A DNA stretch of 64,000 bases from Lampropedia cohaerens (GCF_001005215.1 NZ_LBNQ01000037.1:1-64000); one strand, 5' to 3'. Counted from the first letter of the stretch, positions 47,217 through 56,329 are shown. Numbers and translations are program-made. Notes: generated from the sequence alone by a model not told the origin.

Positions 47217-49013
47217 CTAGGCAGTGTGGGCGCTGGCGGCGCGGTCATCCGCGTCGTCACCAAGGTAGCGCTTGCGGCGACTGGCCTTGAGGCGGTGCAG
47301 GTCCACGACCACGAGCGCATCGATGCAGTTGCCGAACGCGGCGTCGCGGCCGAATGCGACGAACTGCGTGCCGCCGGGTTCGCTGACCTCGCTGTACTGC
47401 TTGAACAGCGGGGGAATGGCCAGGCCCGCTTGCGCCAGCTGCAGCTTGAGCTGCTGAAGCCCGCTGCGGCTGTCGGTAGCAGCCCAGTCCACCGGGCAGA
47501 CATCCTGCGGCGGCTGATAGGGCACCCTGGCTGTGGCCAGCGGCGTCTGGGCCGGCCAGTGATGGCGGTAAAAACCAATGAGCGCGCTCTGCGCCCAGGG
47601 TGGGAACTGCGCACTCAGCGTAACCGGCCCGAGCAGATAGCGCAGCTGCGGATGGCGCTGCAGGTACGCACCGATGCCACGCCAGAGCAGGTCCAGCCCA
47701 TTCTGGCGCCAGTAGCGTGGCTGCACGAAGCTGCGTCCGAGTTCCAGGCCTTGCTGCAGCACCGGCAGGGCCTGCTCGTGGTACTCGAACAGGGTGCTGC
47801 TGTAGAGCGCTGCGCTCAGATGCCGCACGGTCGCAGCCGCCCCGGCAGGAGCAGCGGCTGCGCGCTCCTGCTCCTGCTCCTGCTCCTGCGCAATGCGGCG
47901 CAGGCGGTAGGCCCCGACGATTTCCAGGGCCTCGTCGTCCCACAGGACAAGGTGTTCGTAAAGCGCATCGAAGTGGTCGATGTCGCGCTTGCGCCCGGTG
48001 CCCTCGCCGACGGCGCGAAAACTGATCTCGCGCAGCCTGCCAAGCTCGCGCAGAATGCACGAATCCTGCTCGTATTGAAACAGCCGGATGTGCAGGCCCT
48101 CGCGGGTGGTGCCCAGCAGCTCGCACTGGCGCAGCGCCTCGCGCAGTGCCTGCCTTGCCTCCGGATGGGCCACGCTCTCTGGCATGCTGCGAAACGGCGC
48201 GGCCGAGCGGCCCTTGCCGACCCTGTAGACATGGTGCTTGAAAAGCTTGACCTGATCGGGCAGCGTGCCCGGCAGTGTCCGATACTGCGCGAAGGGAATC
48301 GGCAGGCCGATGCGCACCTGCACCGTATCGTTGGCGTGCTTGAACATTTCGCGCACCAGCCACAGCGTTGACAGCGGCTTGGCAAGCATCGACAGCGCAT
48401 AGAAGAACACCGAGTTGTGTGCCTCGATGCAGATGGGCAGGATCGGCGCCTGTGCGCGCCTGGCAAAACGCAGAAAGCCGGCGTTCCAGCGTCCGTCGCG
48501 CACGCCCTTGGGGCTGATGCGTGAAACCTCGCCGGCGGGAAAGATGATGACTGCGCCATTAGCCTGCAGGTGCGCGTCGATGGCGCGCAAATGTTCATGT
48601 GCGGTGCTGCCACCCATGTTGTTGACGGGCAGCAGCAACTGCTGCAGCGGCGCGAGGTGCTGCAGCATGTCGTTGGCAACCACACGGACATCGCGGCGGA
48701 CCTGGCCCACCATCTTCAGCAGCGCCAGACCATCCAGGCTGCCAATGGGATGGTTGGCGATGATGACCACACGCCCCCAGGCCGGGATGCGTTCGCGGTC
48801 GCGGTCCGTCACTGCAGTGGCAAACCCAAAGTGGTCTAGCACCTGCTCGACGAAGTCAAAGCCACGCAGGTGCGGATAGCGCTGCGCGAACGACTCGAAC
48901 TCCGATTCCCGGAAGACGAACCGCAGCAGTGTCAGCAACGTGCCGTAGGCGCGCGGGCTGCGCTGGCTGAGTTGCGGAAAGCGGGACTGGAGCACATGGT
49001 CAACGGAAAACAT
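47217..49013 (-). CDS. fused PlsC-type acyltransferase and OlsB-like acyltransferase (OlsF-like)
   Basis: A 598-aa two-domain protein. The N-terminal half is a PlsC-type O-acyltransferase with NHPIGSLD (H-X4-D motif) near residue 87 and FPAGEVSR further on. The C-terminal half (about 305-580) resembles OlsB/hemolysin-like N-acyltransferases: IRLFQYEQDSCILRELG, ELGRSFVQPRYWRQNGLDLLWRGIGAYL and RYLLGPVTLS. This order and length match the bifunctional ornithine-lipid synthase OlsF as I recall it. A short Glu-Gln repeat and Ala-rich linker (about 385-405) interrupt the second half. Ornithine-lipid synthesis is inferred, not proven. Confidence 0.72.
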   Translation of the reverse strand: MFSVDHVLQSRFPQLSQRSPRAYGTLLTLLRFVFRESEFESFAQRYPHLRGFDFVEQVLDHFGFATAVTDRDRERIPAWGRVVIIANHPIGSLDGLALLKMVGQVRRDVRVVANDMLQHLAPLQQLLLPVNNMGGSTAHEHLRAIDAHLQANGAVIIFPAGEVSRISPKGVRDGRWNAGFLRFARRAQAPILPICIEAHNSVFFYALSMLAKPLSTLWLVREMFKHANDTVQVRIGLPIPFAQYRTLPGTLPDQVKLFKHHVYRVGKGRSAAPFRSMPESVAHPEARQALREALRQCELLGTTREGLHIRLFQYEQDSCILRELGRLREISFRAVGEGTGRKRDIDHFDALYEHLVLWDDEALEIVGAYRLRRIAQEQEQEQERAAAAPAGAAATVRHLSAALYSSTLFEYHEQALPVLQQGLELGRSFVQPRYWRQNGLDLLWRGIGAYLQRHPQLRYLLGPVTLSAQFPPWAQSALIGFYRHHWPAQTPLATARVPYQPPQDVCPVDWAATDSRSGLQQLKLQLAQAGLAIPPLFKQYSEVSEPGGTQFVAFGRDAAFGNCIDALVVVDLHRLKASRRKRYLGDDADDRAASAHTA

Positions 49014-49134
49014 GACATCAGGCGTAAGGATGGCAAGGTGCCCCAGTCTAGTGACCGGTTATGAACGCTCTGTGACGCCGGGTGTGTCGCGTGCCAGACA
49101 TCGGCGCGCGTACCGCACGGTTATCGTGGCGCGT

Positions 49135-49599
49135 ATGAAAACCTTTGCTAACTATGCCGAGCTGGCCGCGCTCCAGGGACAGGAAGTGGCCGTGACCGGT
49201 TGGCGCACGGTCACGCAGCAGCACATTGATCTATTCGGACAGGCCACGGGCGATCAGCAGTGGATCCATGTGGATCCGGTGCGTGCCGCGGCGGGGCCAT
49301 TCGGCACCACGGTGGCACATGGCTTTTTCACGCTGTCACTGCTGGCCTCGTTCATGGAGGAGGCCTTTCGCATCAAGGGCGTGGACATGGCCGTCAACTA
49401 TGGATTGAACAAGGTGCGCTTTACCGCACCCGTGCCGGTGGGCAGCCGGCTGCGCGCGCGGCTGGTGCTGCTGGAGGTACAGCCCGTTGCGCCAAGCGGA
49501 TTGCAGATGACGTGGCAGGCAACCATTGAGCGTGAAGGTCAGGACAAGCCGGTGTGCGTGGCCGAATCGTTGACGCGTGTCTACGGCGGCAGTGGGTGA
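49135..49599 (+). CDS. MaoC-family hydratase (R-specific enoyl-CoA hydratase/NodN-like)
   Basis: A 154-aa hot-dog fold protein. The catalytic segment is TGDQQWIHVDPVRAAAGPFG, holding the Asp and His of the hydratase motif, followed by VAHGFFTLSLL. It hydrates or dehydrates acyl-CoA thioesters; the NodN subgroup has this length. Start at ATG 49135 begins the fold directly. It is divergent from the acyltransferase gene and convergent with gltA across a bidirectional terminator. Confidence 0.85.
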   Translation: MKTFANYAELAALQGQEVAVTGWRTVTQQHIDLFGQATGDQQWIHVDPVRAAAGPFGTTVAHGFFTLSLLASFMEEAFRIKGVDMAVNYGLNKVRFTAPVPVGSRLRARLVLLEVQPVAPSGLQMTWQATIEREGQDKPVCVAESLTRVYGGSG

Positions 49600-49691
49600 A
49601 GGCGGGAATGTGCCGTCCGCGGCGACGCCGAGCATGACGCATGTTCCAGTGAGCACCGCGCCGACAGGGTGGCGGAGCCGCATGCCATGGA

Positions 49692-49716
49692 AAAAAGCGC
49701 CCATTGGGCGCTTTTT
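49692..49716. terminator. bidirectional terminator between the MaoC gene and gltA
   Basis: AAAAAGCGCCC, a 3-nt loop, GGGCGCTTTTT: an 11-bp stem with A-tract and T-tract that works in both directions. It sits between convergent genes, 93 nt after the MaoC gene and 38 nt after gltA. Confidence 0.9.
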
Positions 49717-49753
49717 AGATAGGGTGGCCCGTCGCAGGGCCGCGCTGACAGGA

Positions 49754-51064
49754 TCAGCGTTGCCCGATGGGCTGGACCTGGCGCGGGGCGTGGCCGGTAA
49801 AGAGTTGGCGTGGACGGCCGATCTTGTACTCGGGATCGGAGATCATCTCGTTCAGCTGCGCAATCCAGCCCACGGTGCGGGCCAGCGCAAAGATACCGGT
49901 GAACAGGTTCACGGGAATACCGATGGCACGCTGCACGATGCCGGAATAGAAGTCCACGTTCGGGTAGAGCTTGCGCTGCACGAAGTAATCGTCTTCCAGC
50001 GCGATCTTTTCCAGCTGCTTGGCCAGCGCAAAGAGCGGATCCTTTTCCAGGCCAAGCTCGGCCAGCACCTCGTTGCAGGTTTCCTGCATCAGCTTGGCGC
50101 GCGGGTCGTAGTTCTTGTAGACACGGTGGCCAAAGCCCATCAGCTTGACCCCGGAGGACTTGTCCTTGACCTTCTCCATGAACTCGCCGACCTTGGCCAC
50201 GCCGCCGTTGCGCTGGATGTCCTCGAGCATGTTCAGGCAGGCCTCATTGGCACCGCCGTGCGCCGGCCCCCACAGGCATGCGACGCCAGCTGCGATGGCG
50301 GCAAACGGGTTGGTGCCCGAGGAGCCGCACAGGCGCACGGTGGAGGTGGAGGCATTCTGCTCATGATCGGCGTGCAGGATGAAGATGCGGTCCATCGCCC
50401 GTTCCAGCACGGGGTTGACCTTGTACTCCTCGCAGGGGTTGCCAAACATCATGCGCAGGAAGTTGCCGGCGTAGCTGAGGTTGTTCTGCGGGTACATGTA
50501 CGGTGCGCCGATGCCGTACTTGTAGGCCATGGCAACCAGCGTGGGCATCTTGGCGATCAGCCGGATAGCGGCGATCTCGCGGTGCTCCGGATTGTTGATG
50601 TCAGTGCTGTCGTGGTAGAAGGCTGACAGCCCGCCCACCAGCCCGGTCAGGATGGCCATCGGGTGCGCGTCCCGGCGGAAACCGCGCAGGAAGAACTGCA
50701 TCTGCTCGTTGACCATGGTGTGGCGCGTGACGCGCTCATCGAACTCGGCTTTCTGCGTGGCATTGGGCAGTTCACCGTAAAGCAGCAGGTAGCAGGTTTC
50801 AAGATAGTCACAGTTGGTCGCCAGCTGCTCGATGGGATAGCCGCGGTACAGCAGCTCGCCCTTGTCGCCATCGATGTAGGTGATGGCGGACTGGCACGAC
50901 GCGGTGGAGAGAAAGCCCGGATCATAGGTAAACATGCCGGTCTGACCGTAGAGCTTGCGGATGTCGATGACATCCGGGCCCATGGTGCCTTCGTACACGG
51001 GCAGCTCAACTGCCGCTTTGCCATTAGAAAATGACAGGGTTGCTTTGTTGTCGGACAGCTTCAT
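49754..51064 (-). CDS. gltA: citrate synthase (type II)
   Basis: Condenses oxaloacetate and acetyl-CoA in the first step of the TCA cycle. The 436-aa protein has the beta-rich N-terminal domain of hexameric, NADH-sensitive Gram-negative enzymes ([15 protein letters not shown]). Catalytic elements are [21 protein letters not shown] and the Asp-containing region near [16 protein letters not shown] precedes the start. The gene ends at the bidirectional terminator and lies downstream of sdhE, as in many betaproteobacteria. Confidence 0.97.
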   Translation of the reverse strand: MKLSDNKATLSFSNGKAAVELPVYEGTMGPDVIDIRKLYGQTGMFTYDPGFLSTASCQSAITYIDGDKGELLYRGYPIEQLATNCDYLETCYLLLYGELPNATQKAEFDERVTRHTMVNEQMQFFLRGFRRDAHPMAILTGLVGGLSAFYHDSTDINNPEHREIAAIRLIAKMPTLVAMAYKYGIGAPYMYPQNNLSYAGNFLRMMFGNPCEEYKVNPVLERAMDRIFILHADHEQNASTSTVRLCGSSGTNPFAAIAAGVACLWGPAHGGANEACLNMLEDIQRNGGVAKVGEFMEKVKDKSSGVKLMGFGHRVYKNYDPRAKLMQETCNEVLAELGLEKDPLFALAKQLEKIALEDDYFVQRKLYPNVDFYSGIVQRAIGIPVNLFTGIFALARTVGWIAQLNEMISDPEYKIGRPRQLFTGHAPRQVQPIGQR

Positions 51065-51084
51065 ATTTACCTTCCTCTGATGGC

Positions 51085-51122
51085 GCCTGGCATGGGTGTG
51101 CAGCAAGGCTGCACGACCAGGC
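51085..51122 (-). other. hairpin in the gltA leader
   Basis: GTGCAGC-AAG-GCTGCAC (51098-51114) forms a perfect 7-bp stem with a 3-nt loop. Outer arms GCCTGG (51085-51090) and CCAGGC (51117-51122) pair across an asymmetric bulge. It lies 21 nt before the gltA start, in the 117-nt gap after sdhE. There is no T-tract, so it is not a simple terminator; it could stabilise the message or regulate translation. Confidence 0.4.
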
Positions 51123-51180
51123 ATAGATTTCAAAAAGGGGTGTGACAGCAGTGCAGCGCGTAGCAGCAGCCTGTAGTGCG

Positions 51181-51486
51181 TCAGGACGCAGCAGGCAGCG
51201 GCGCTGGGCGCAGCAACTCCAGCACATGACGAATCGCGGGGGTGGCAATCTCTCCTTGTGGTTCGGTTCGGCGCAGCAGCAAATCCAGCAGGTCGTTGTC
51301 GGGCAGGTTCATCAGGGCCGTCATGGCCTTGCCCTGTTCCACCGTCAGGCTGGCGCCGTGGCGGGCAAAGAATTTCTCGATCAGCAGGTCGTTTTCCAGC
51401 AGCCCTCTGCGGCTGCGCCATTGCAGCTGGCGCAACTCCAGGTCGGTCATCAAGCGTTGTTCCGAGTCGGTGGTTGCAGCAGTCAT
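51181..51486 (-). CDS. sdhE: succinate dehydrogenase assembly factor SdhE
   Basis: A 101-aa SDH5/SdhE-family protein needed for FAD attachment to SdhA in several bacteria. The motif [17 protein letters not shown] corresponds to the conserved RGxxE signature. The first 12 residues are extra; a second ATG at 51450 ([16 protein letters not shown]) gives the shorter, more usual form. It lies between sdhB and gltA, but a terminator separates it from sdhB, so it may be transcribed with gltA. Confidence 0.9.
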   Translation of the reverse strand: MTAATTDSEQRLMTDLELRQLQWRSRRGLLENDLLIEKFFARHGASLTVEQGKAMTALMNLPDNDLLDLLLRRTEPQGEIATPAIRHVLELLRPAPLPAAS

Positions 51487-51562
51487 AGGGCGGGGCCAGT
51501 GGGCAACGGGTGATGGGATGGGACTCGACAATGCGTTGGTACGCGTTGTCAGGGCGGGATGG

Positions 51563-51588
51563 AAAAACGCGCGCCGAATTGGCGCGCG
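51563..51588 (-). terminator. intrinsic terminator after sdhB
   Basis: On the minus strand CGCGCGCC, a 5-nt loop, GGCGCGCG then TTTTT (51563-51567). It sits 15 nt after the sdhB stop and before sdhE. The strong GC stem plus T-tract should end most sdhCDAB transcripts. Confidence 0.8.
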
Positions 51589-51602
51589 CAGCTCAGGCAG
51601 AC

Positions 51603-52307
51603 TCAAATGGCGCGGCGGACCATGAGTTCCTTGATCTTGCCGATCGCGCGCGTGGGGTTGAGGCCCTTGGGGCACACATCCACGCAGTTCATGATCGTGT
51701 GGCAGCGGAACAGGCGGTACGGATCCTCAAGGTTATCCAGGCGGGCGCCGGTAGCGTCATCGCGGCTGTCGGCAATGAAGCGGTAGGCCTGCAGCAGGCC
51801 AGCGGGGCCGACGAACTTGTCCGGATTCCACCAGAACGACGGGCAGCTGGTCGAGCAGCTGGCACACAGAATGCACTCATACAGGCCGTTGAGCTCCTCG
51901 CGCTCCTCGGGCGACTGCAGACGCTCGCGTTCGGGCGGGAGATGGTCGTTCTGCAGGTAGGGCTGGATGCTGTGGTACTGCTTGAAGAACTGGGTCATGT
52001 CCACGATCAGGTCGCGGATGACGGGCAGGCCGGGCAGCGGCTTGAGCACAATGGTGCCCGGCAGCGTGTTCATGTTGGTCAGGCAGGCCAGCCCATTCTT
52101 GCCATTGATGTTCATGGCATCGGAGCCGCACACGCCCTCGCGGCAGGAGCGGCGGAACGCAATGGACGGATCCTTGGCCTTGAGCTTGACGAGGGCGTCG
52201 AGCAGCATGCGCTCGTGGCCGTCGAGCTCGACTTCCACCTCCTGCATGTACGGCTTGGCGTCCTTGTCAGGGTCGTAGCGATAGATCTGGAATTTGCGGA
52301 TGGTCAT
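51603..52307 (-). CDS. sdhB: succinate dehydrogenase iron-sulfur subunit
   Basis: Electron-transfer subunit of complex II, 234 aa. The 2Fe-2S cysteines are Cys55, Cys60 and Cys75 in SCREGVCGSDA...GLAC, with the usual Asp at the remaining position as in E. coli. The C-terminal domain carries CILCASCSTSCP and the later CHTIMNCVDVCPKG for the 4Fe-4S and 3Fe-4S clusters. It starts 25 nt after sdhA. Confidence 0.97.
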   Translation of the reverse strand: MTIRKFQIYRYDPDKDAKPYMQEVEVELDGHERMLLDALVKLKAKDPSIAFRRSCREGVCGSDAMNINGKNGLACLTNMNTLPGTIVLKPLPGLPVIRDLIVDMTQFFKQYHSIQPYLQNDHLPPERERLQSPEEREELNGLYECILCASCSTSCPSFWWNPDKFVGPAGLLQAYRFIADSRDDATGARLDNLEDPYRLFRCHTIMNCVDVCPKGLNPTRAIGKIKELMVRRAI

Positions 52308-52332
52308 GGTGTTCTTCTCTCGTGGGCGGTGA

Positions 52333-54141
52333 TTAGAAGGTACGCACCTTCGGTGGCACGCTGTCTACCGTGAGCGGCTTGAGGTTGACCGGCTTGTAGT
52401 CGAGGCTGTTGGTGGCGCTGTACCACAGGGTGTGCTTGAGCCATTCCTTGTCGTTGCGGCCCAGTGGGAACTCGGGGTGATCCGCCGGGTGCTCGTAGTC
52501 GTAGACGGTGTGCGCGCCACGGCACTCGTGCCGTGCGGCCGCCGAGGTCATGGTGGCCTGTGCCACTTCGATCAGGTTGTCGATCTCCAGCGCCTCCATA
52601 CGCGCGGTGTTCCAGACCTTGGACTTGTCCTTGAGGGTGACGTGCCCGACCTTTTCGCGAATGGCGTTGATCTTGACGACGCCCTCGTCCATGCCTTTTT
52701 GCGTGCGGAAAACGCCAGCGTGGTGCTGCATGGTTTGCCGGATTTCGTTGGCCACTTCCTGCGAATAGATGCCGGAGTTGGAGGTTTGCAGGCGGTTGAG
52801 GCGCTCAAGCGTACGGTCGGCGGCATCGGCGGGAAGTGGCTTGTGCTCGTGCTGGTTACGCACCGATTGCACGATGTGCTTGCCTGCGGACTTGCCGAAC
52901 ACCAGCAGGTCAAGCAGCGAGTTCGTGCCCAGGCGGTTGGCGCCGTGCACGGACACGCACGAGCATTCGCCGACGGCATACAGACCATGCACGACATCGG
53001 CGTAGCTCGATGCCGTCTTGACGACGACCTGGCCGTTGATGTTGGTCGGGATGCCGCCCATCTGGTAATGGATGGTCGGCACGACAGGAATTGGCTCCTT
53101 GGTGATGTCGACGTTGGCGAAGTTGTGGCCGATTTCTTCCACCGATGGCAGGCGCTTGCGGATGGTCTCTGCACCCAGGTGGGTCATGTCCATCAGGATG
53201 TAGTCCTTGTTCGGGCCGCAGCCGCGGCCTTCCTTGATCTCCTGATCCATGGAGCGCGAGACGAAGTCGCGCGGCGCCAGATCCTTGAGCGTCGGCGCGT
53301 AGCGTTCCATGAAGCGCTCGCCTTCGCTGTTGCGCAGCACGGCGCCTTCGCCGCGGCAGCCTTCGGTCAGCAGCACGCCTGCACCCGCCACGCCGGTGGG
53401 GTGGAACTGCCAGAACTCCATGTCCTGCAGCGGAATGCCCGCACGTGCCGCCATGCCCAGACCGTCGCCGGTGTTGATGAAGGCGTTGGTCGAGGCGGCA
53501 AAGATGCGGCCGGCGCCGCCGGTCGCCAGCAGCACCGCCTTGGCGCGCAGAATGTACAGGTCACCCGTTTCCAGTTCGATGGCAGTGACGCCCACCACAT
53601 CGCCGTCCTGGTCGCGGATCAGGTCCAGCGCCATCCATTCGACAAAGAAATTGGTCTTTTCCTTGACGTTTTGCTGGTAGAGCGTGTGCAGCATGGCGTG
53701 GCCGGTGCGGTCTGCCGCGGCACAGGCGCGCTGCACGGGCTTCTCGCCGTAGTTGGCAGTGTGGCCGCCGAACGGGCGCTGGTAGATGGTGCCATCAGGG
53801 TTGCGGTCGAACGGCATGCCAAAGTGTTCGAGCTCGATCACCACATTGGGCGCCTCTCGGCACATGAACTCGATGGCGTCCTGATCCCCCAGCCAGTCCG
53901 AGCCCTTGATGGTGTCGTAGAAGTGGTAGTGCCAGTTGTCCTCGCTCATGTTGCCCAGCGATGCCGACACGCCACCTTGTGCAGCCACGGTGTGCGAGCG
54001 CGTTGGGAAAACCTTCGACAGTGACGCCACGGAAAGGCCGGCGCGCGAGAGTTCGAGCGCTGCACGCAGGCCGGAGCCACCCGCGCCGACGATCACGACG
54101 TCGAATTTGCGGGTGATGATGTTCTCTTTGGTGTAGCTCAT
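52333..54141 (-). CDS. sdhA: succinate dehydrogenase flavoprotein subunit
   Basis: Oxidises succinate to fumarate with covalent FAD. The 602-aa protein has the Rossmann motif VVIVGAGGSGLRAALEL, the flavinylation region SHTVAAQGG with the FAD-linked His, catalytic-domain segments HPTGVAGAG and GMAARAGIP, and the C-terminal RHECRGAHT. Length and order match E. coli SdhA. Gene order sdhC-sdhD-sdhA-sdhB. Confidence 0.98.
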   Translation of the reverse strand: MSYTKENIITRKFDVVIVGAGGSGLRAALELSRAGLSVASLSKVFPTRSHTVAAQGGVSASLGNMSEDNWHYHFYDTIKGSDWLGDQDAIEFMCREAPNVVIELEHFGMPFDRNPDGTIYQRPFGGHTANYGEKPVQRACAAADRTGHAMLHTLYQQNVKEKTNFFVEWMALDLIRDQDGDVVGVTAIELETGDLYILRAKAVLLATGGAGRIFAASTNAFINTGDGLGMAARAGIPLQDMEFWQFHPTGVAGAGVLLTEGCRGEGAVLRNSEGERFMERYAPTLKDLAPRDFVSRSMDQEIKEGRGCGPNKDYILMDMTHLGAETIRKRLPSVEEIGHNFANVDITKEPIPVVPTIHYQMGGIPTNINGQVVVKTASSYADVVHGLYAVGECSCVSVHGANRLGTNSLLDLLVFGKSAGKHIVQSVRNQHEHKPLPADAADRTLERLNRLQTSNSGIYSQEVANEIRQTMQHHAGVFRTQKGMDEGVVKINAIREKVGHVTLKDKSKVWNTARMEALEIDNLIEVAQATMTSAAARHECRGAHTVYDYEHPADHPEFPLGRNDKEWLKHTLWYSATNSLDYKPVNLKPLTVDSVPPKVRTF

Positions 54142-54222
54142 GATGTGAGGAATTCTTCTAGGTGTCAGAGTGGGGCGATGGACGGCATGCGGGACTTAAG
54201 CGCCTGCATGCGGGCAGCGCAT

Positions 54223-54588
54223 TCAAATGTTCCAGAGAACCTGGAAAACCCAGCCAGCGCAGCCGACCAGCCAAACGATGGCCAGTACATCGACCACCAG
54301 GCGCAGCGCAACGTTGGAGACGTAGTCCATGCCGATTTCGCGAATGCCAACCCATGCGTGCCAAAGCACGGCCACGGCAATGACGAAGGTGAAGATGCGC
54401 ATCCACTGCGCAGCGAAGATCGACTGCCAGGCGGCATAGTCGATGGGGCCACTGATGCAGAGTACCTGCACGATGAGCGTCAGCGCGTACAGTGCAATCA
54501 GCACTGCGGTGACGCGCTGGCTGAGCCAGTCGCGCAGGCCGTAGTGAGCACCGACGACGATGCGCTTGGAACCGTAGTTGACGGACAT
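54223..54588 (-). CDS. sdhD: succinate dehydrogenase membrane anchor subunit
   Basis: A 121-aa protein with three membrane helices. The HYGLRDWLSQRVTAVLIALY start and the haem-side segment LWHAWVGIREIGMDYV are typical for SdhD. With SdhC it binds haem b and ubiquinone. It lies 81 nt before sdhA and 37 nt after sdhC. Confidence 0.93.
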   Translation of the reverse strand: MSVNYGSKRIVVGAHYGLRDWLSQRVTAVLIALYALTLIVQVLCISGPIDYAAWQSIFAAQWMRIFTFVIAVAVLWHAWVGIREIGMDYVSNVALRLVVDVLAIVWLVGCAGWVFQVLWNI

Positions 54589-54625
54589 GGGGCTATCTCC
54601 TTGCTAAAACGTGAGGGGCGGTGCC

Positions 54626-55060
54626 TTACCAGAGGCCAAAGACCTTGGCGCCGAAGATGACCGTCAAGCCCAGGCTGATGGCAAATGACGCCAGTGCCGA
54701 GCTGCGACCGAATTGCTTGGTCACGCGGTGGTGGTCGATGTCCATCCAGACGTGGCGCAGGCCTGCGCAGAGGTGGTGCAGGAACGCCCACAGCAGCACC
54801 AGCACGCCCAACCGCACCAGCACGCCGGGGAAGATCCACAGCCCCTCATGGAAGATGCTGGTGACGCGGGCATACGTCTGCGGTGAACGCAGCGACTGGT
54901 CAAACACCCAGATCACGAATGGCAGCAGCAAGAACATGATGGCGCCGCTGGCACGGTGCAGGATCGACAGGATGGCTGCGGGAGGCATCCTGTAGGTGCG
55001 CACATCGTTGAAAAGGTTGATGTTGCGAAACTCTGGCCGCTTCTTGGTGATTTCATTCAT
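54626..55060 (-). CDS. sdhC: succinate dehydrogenase cytochrome b556 subunit
   Basis: A 144-aa three-helix protein. The N-terminal KRPEFRNINLFN, the quinone-site segment ILHRASGAIMFL, and the haem-ligand region FLHHLCAGLRHVWMD are the SdhC hallmarks. First gene of sdhCDAB; its promoter must lie in the 239-nt gap before the GntR gene, but I could not pick one with confidence. Confidence 0.95.
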   Translation of the reverse strand: MNEITKKRPEFRNINLFNDVRTYRMPPAAILSILHRASGAIMFLLLPFVIWVFDQSLRSPQTYARVTSIFHEGLWIFPGVLVRLGVLVLLWAFLHHLCAGLRHVWMDIDHHRVTKQFGRSSALASFAISLGLTVIFGAKVFGLW

Positions 55061-55299
55061 GGGATTGATGACGTTATGTGCTGCGAAGGTGGAGTCAGCC
55101 TGCCTAGGGCAAACCAGCGGATTTTAGTGGCAAGCGCGTCACGTGTGTCGGCGCGCCTCGCGCGCCCAGGCAGGCGCAGCAGCAGCGCGCCGCAGACGCG
55201 TGCCGAGGATGGTTAGCATAACGGGAAACCCTAGCAATTCAGTGCGGCATGACTGGTCGCTGCACGGTGCAGATAGTTGGTTGGGTGACTGCCGGGACA

Positions 55300-56091
55300 T
55301 CAGTTGAGCTCGTTGAGGTAATGATGGGTGTCGGTGCGGTAGAGTCCGCGCCGCAGCTCCATCGGCACATCGTTGTAGGTATAGGCCACACGTTCGACCT
55401 GCAGCAGCGGCGTTGATGGGGGTACCTGCAGCAGCTGCGCCGCTTCCGCATTGGGTGCGGCAACAGCCTTGATCTTCTCGACGGCGCGCACCATGTGCAC
55501 GCCGAACTCCTTTTCCAGCAGCGCGTAGGTCGGCCCCGCGTACTCGGTGACGAGCTCGGCGGTAATGGCCTTGAAGGTGTGGCCGGGCAGCCAGATGTCC
55601 TCCAGCACCGTGGGCGTGCCCTGCATGGAGAGCGTGCGGCGCATGTGCACGACCGATTCGCCCGCCCGCAGGCCCAGCGTACCGGCCAGCTCCGCCGAGG
55701 CCCGCTCGCGGCGGCAGTAGAGGATCGTGCGCTGCGCCTGGCCTTCGTCGTCGAGGTCGCCGGTGTCCGGACGCAGGCGCAGAAAGCGGTAGCGCACGTG
55801 CCGCTCCGAGTGCGTGGCCACGAACGTGCCCTTGCCTTGCTTGCGCACCAGCAGGTTTTCGGCGGCCAACTCGTCGATAGCCTTGCGCACCGTGCCCTGG
55901 CTGACGCGCAGTTGCTGCGATAGCTCCATTTCGCTCGGAATGGACTCGCCCGGGCGCCATTGCCCGGCTTGCAGGCGCTGCAGCAGCAGACCCTTGATTT
56001 GCCGGTACAGCGGGCTGAACGCTGGCGCGGCCATGGCAGCGCCCACTTCCTCCGTTGAAGTGGGGGGCGGCGGTGAATGGGGCTGACTCAT
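55300..56091 (-). CDS. GntR-family regulator (HutC/UTRA subfamily) between sdh and mdh
   Basis: A 263-aa regulator. The winged helix at about 28-95 has PLYRQIKGLLLQRLQAGQW, IPSEMELSQQLRVSQGTVRKA and QGKGTFVA; the UTRA effector domain follows with YTYNDVPMELRRGLYRTDTHHY at the end. This gene regularly lies between sdhC and mdh in Burkholderiales, which suggests control of TCA genes; the effector is not evident. The ATG at 56091 was chosen over a TTG at 56100. A perfect 14-bp palindrome lies upstream, in the mdh-facing gap. Confidence 0.88.
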   Translation of the reverse strand: MSQPHSPPPPTSTEEVGAAMAAPAFSPLYRQIKGLLLQRLQAGQWRPGESIPSEMELSQQLRVSQGTVRKAIDELAAENLLVRKQGKGTFVATHSERHVRYRFLRLRPDTGDLDDEGQAQRTILYCRRERASAELAGTLGLRAGESVVHMRRTLSMQGTPTVLEDIWLPGHTFKAITAELVTEYAGPTYALLEKEFGVHMVRAVEKIKAVAAPNAEAAQLLQVPPSTPLLQVERVAYTYNDVPMELRRGLYRTDTHHYLNELN

Positions 56092-56155
56092 GCGCTGCAA
56101 CGGTCACGGTGTGAAATTGCCCGGGATTCTACGCATGAACCGCAATAGCTACAAC

Positions 56156-56169
56156 GTCTTATATAAGAC
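56156..56169. promoter_or_regulatory. GTCTTATATAAGAC palindrome in the gntR-mdh divergent region
   Basis: A perfect 14-bp palindrome directly upstream of the mdh -35 element and 65 nt upstream of the gntR start. Size and symmetry fit the GntR-family binding site, and the divergent regulator is the natural candidate. I did not find further copies before sdhC, gltA or acnB by eye. Confidence 0.6.
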
Positions 56170-56179
56170 ATAAGAATTT

Positions 56180-56209
56180 TTGACGGCCTGTTTGCAACGC
56201 TAGTAGAAT
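56180..56209 (+). promoter_or_regulatory. sigma70 promoter of mdh
   Basis: TTGACG (56180-56185), an 18-nt spacer and TAGAAT (56204-56209), five of six matches in each box. The start of mdh is about 120 nt downstream. The palindrome at 56156-56169 ends 10 nt before the -35 box, a position suited to activation or repression. Confidence 0.5.
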
Positions 56210-56329
56210 GCAGCCCGCTTTCCCCATGAACCCGGCTTTCGTCATGCGCCAATGGCGTGCAGGCGCCCGAGGCTTCCGCGACAGGGCCGGGTGACCCGTT
56301 TTCAACCTCAATGCTGAGTGGAGATTTCT

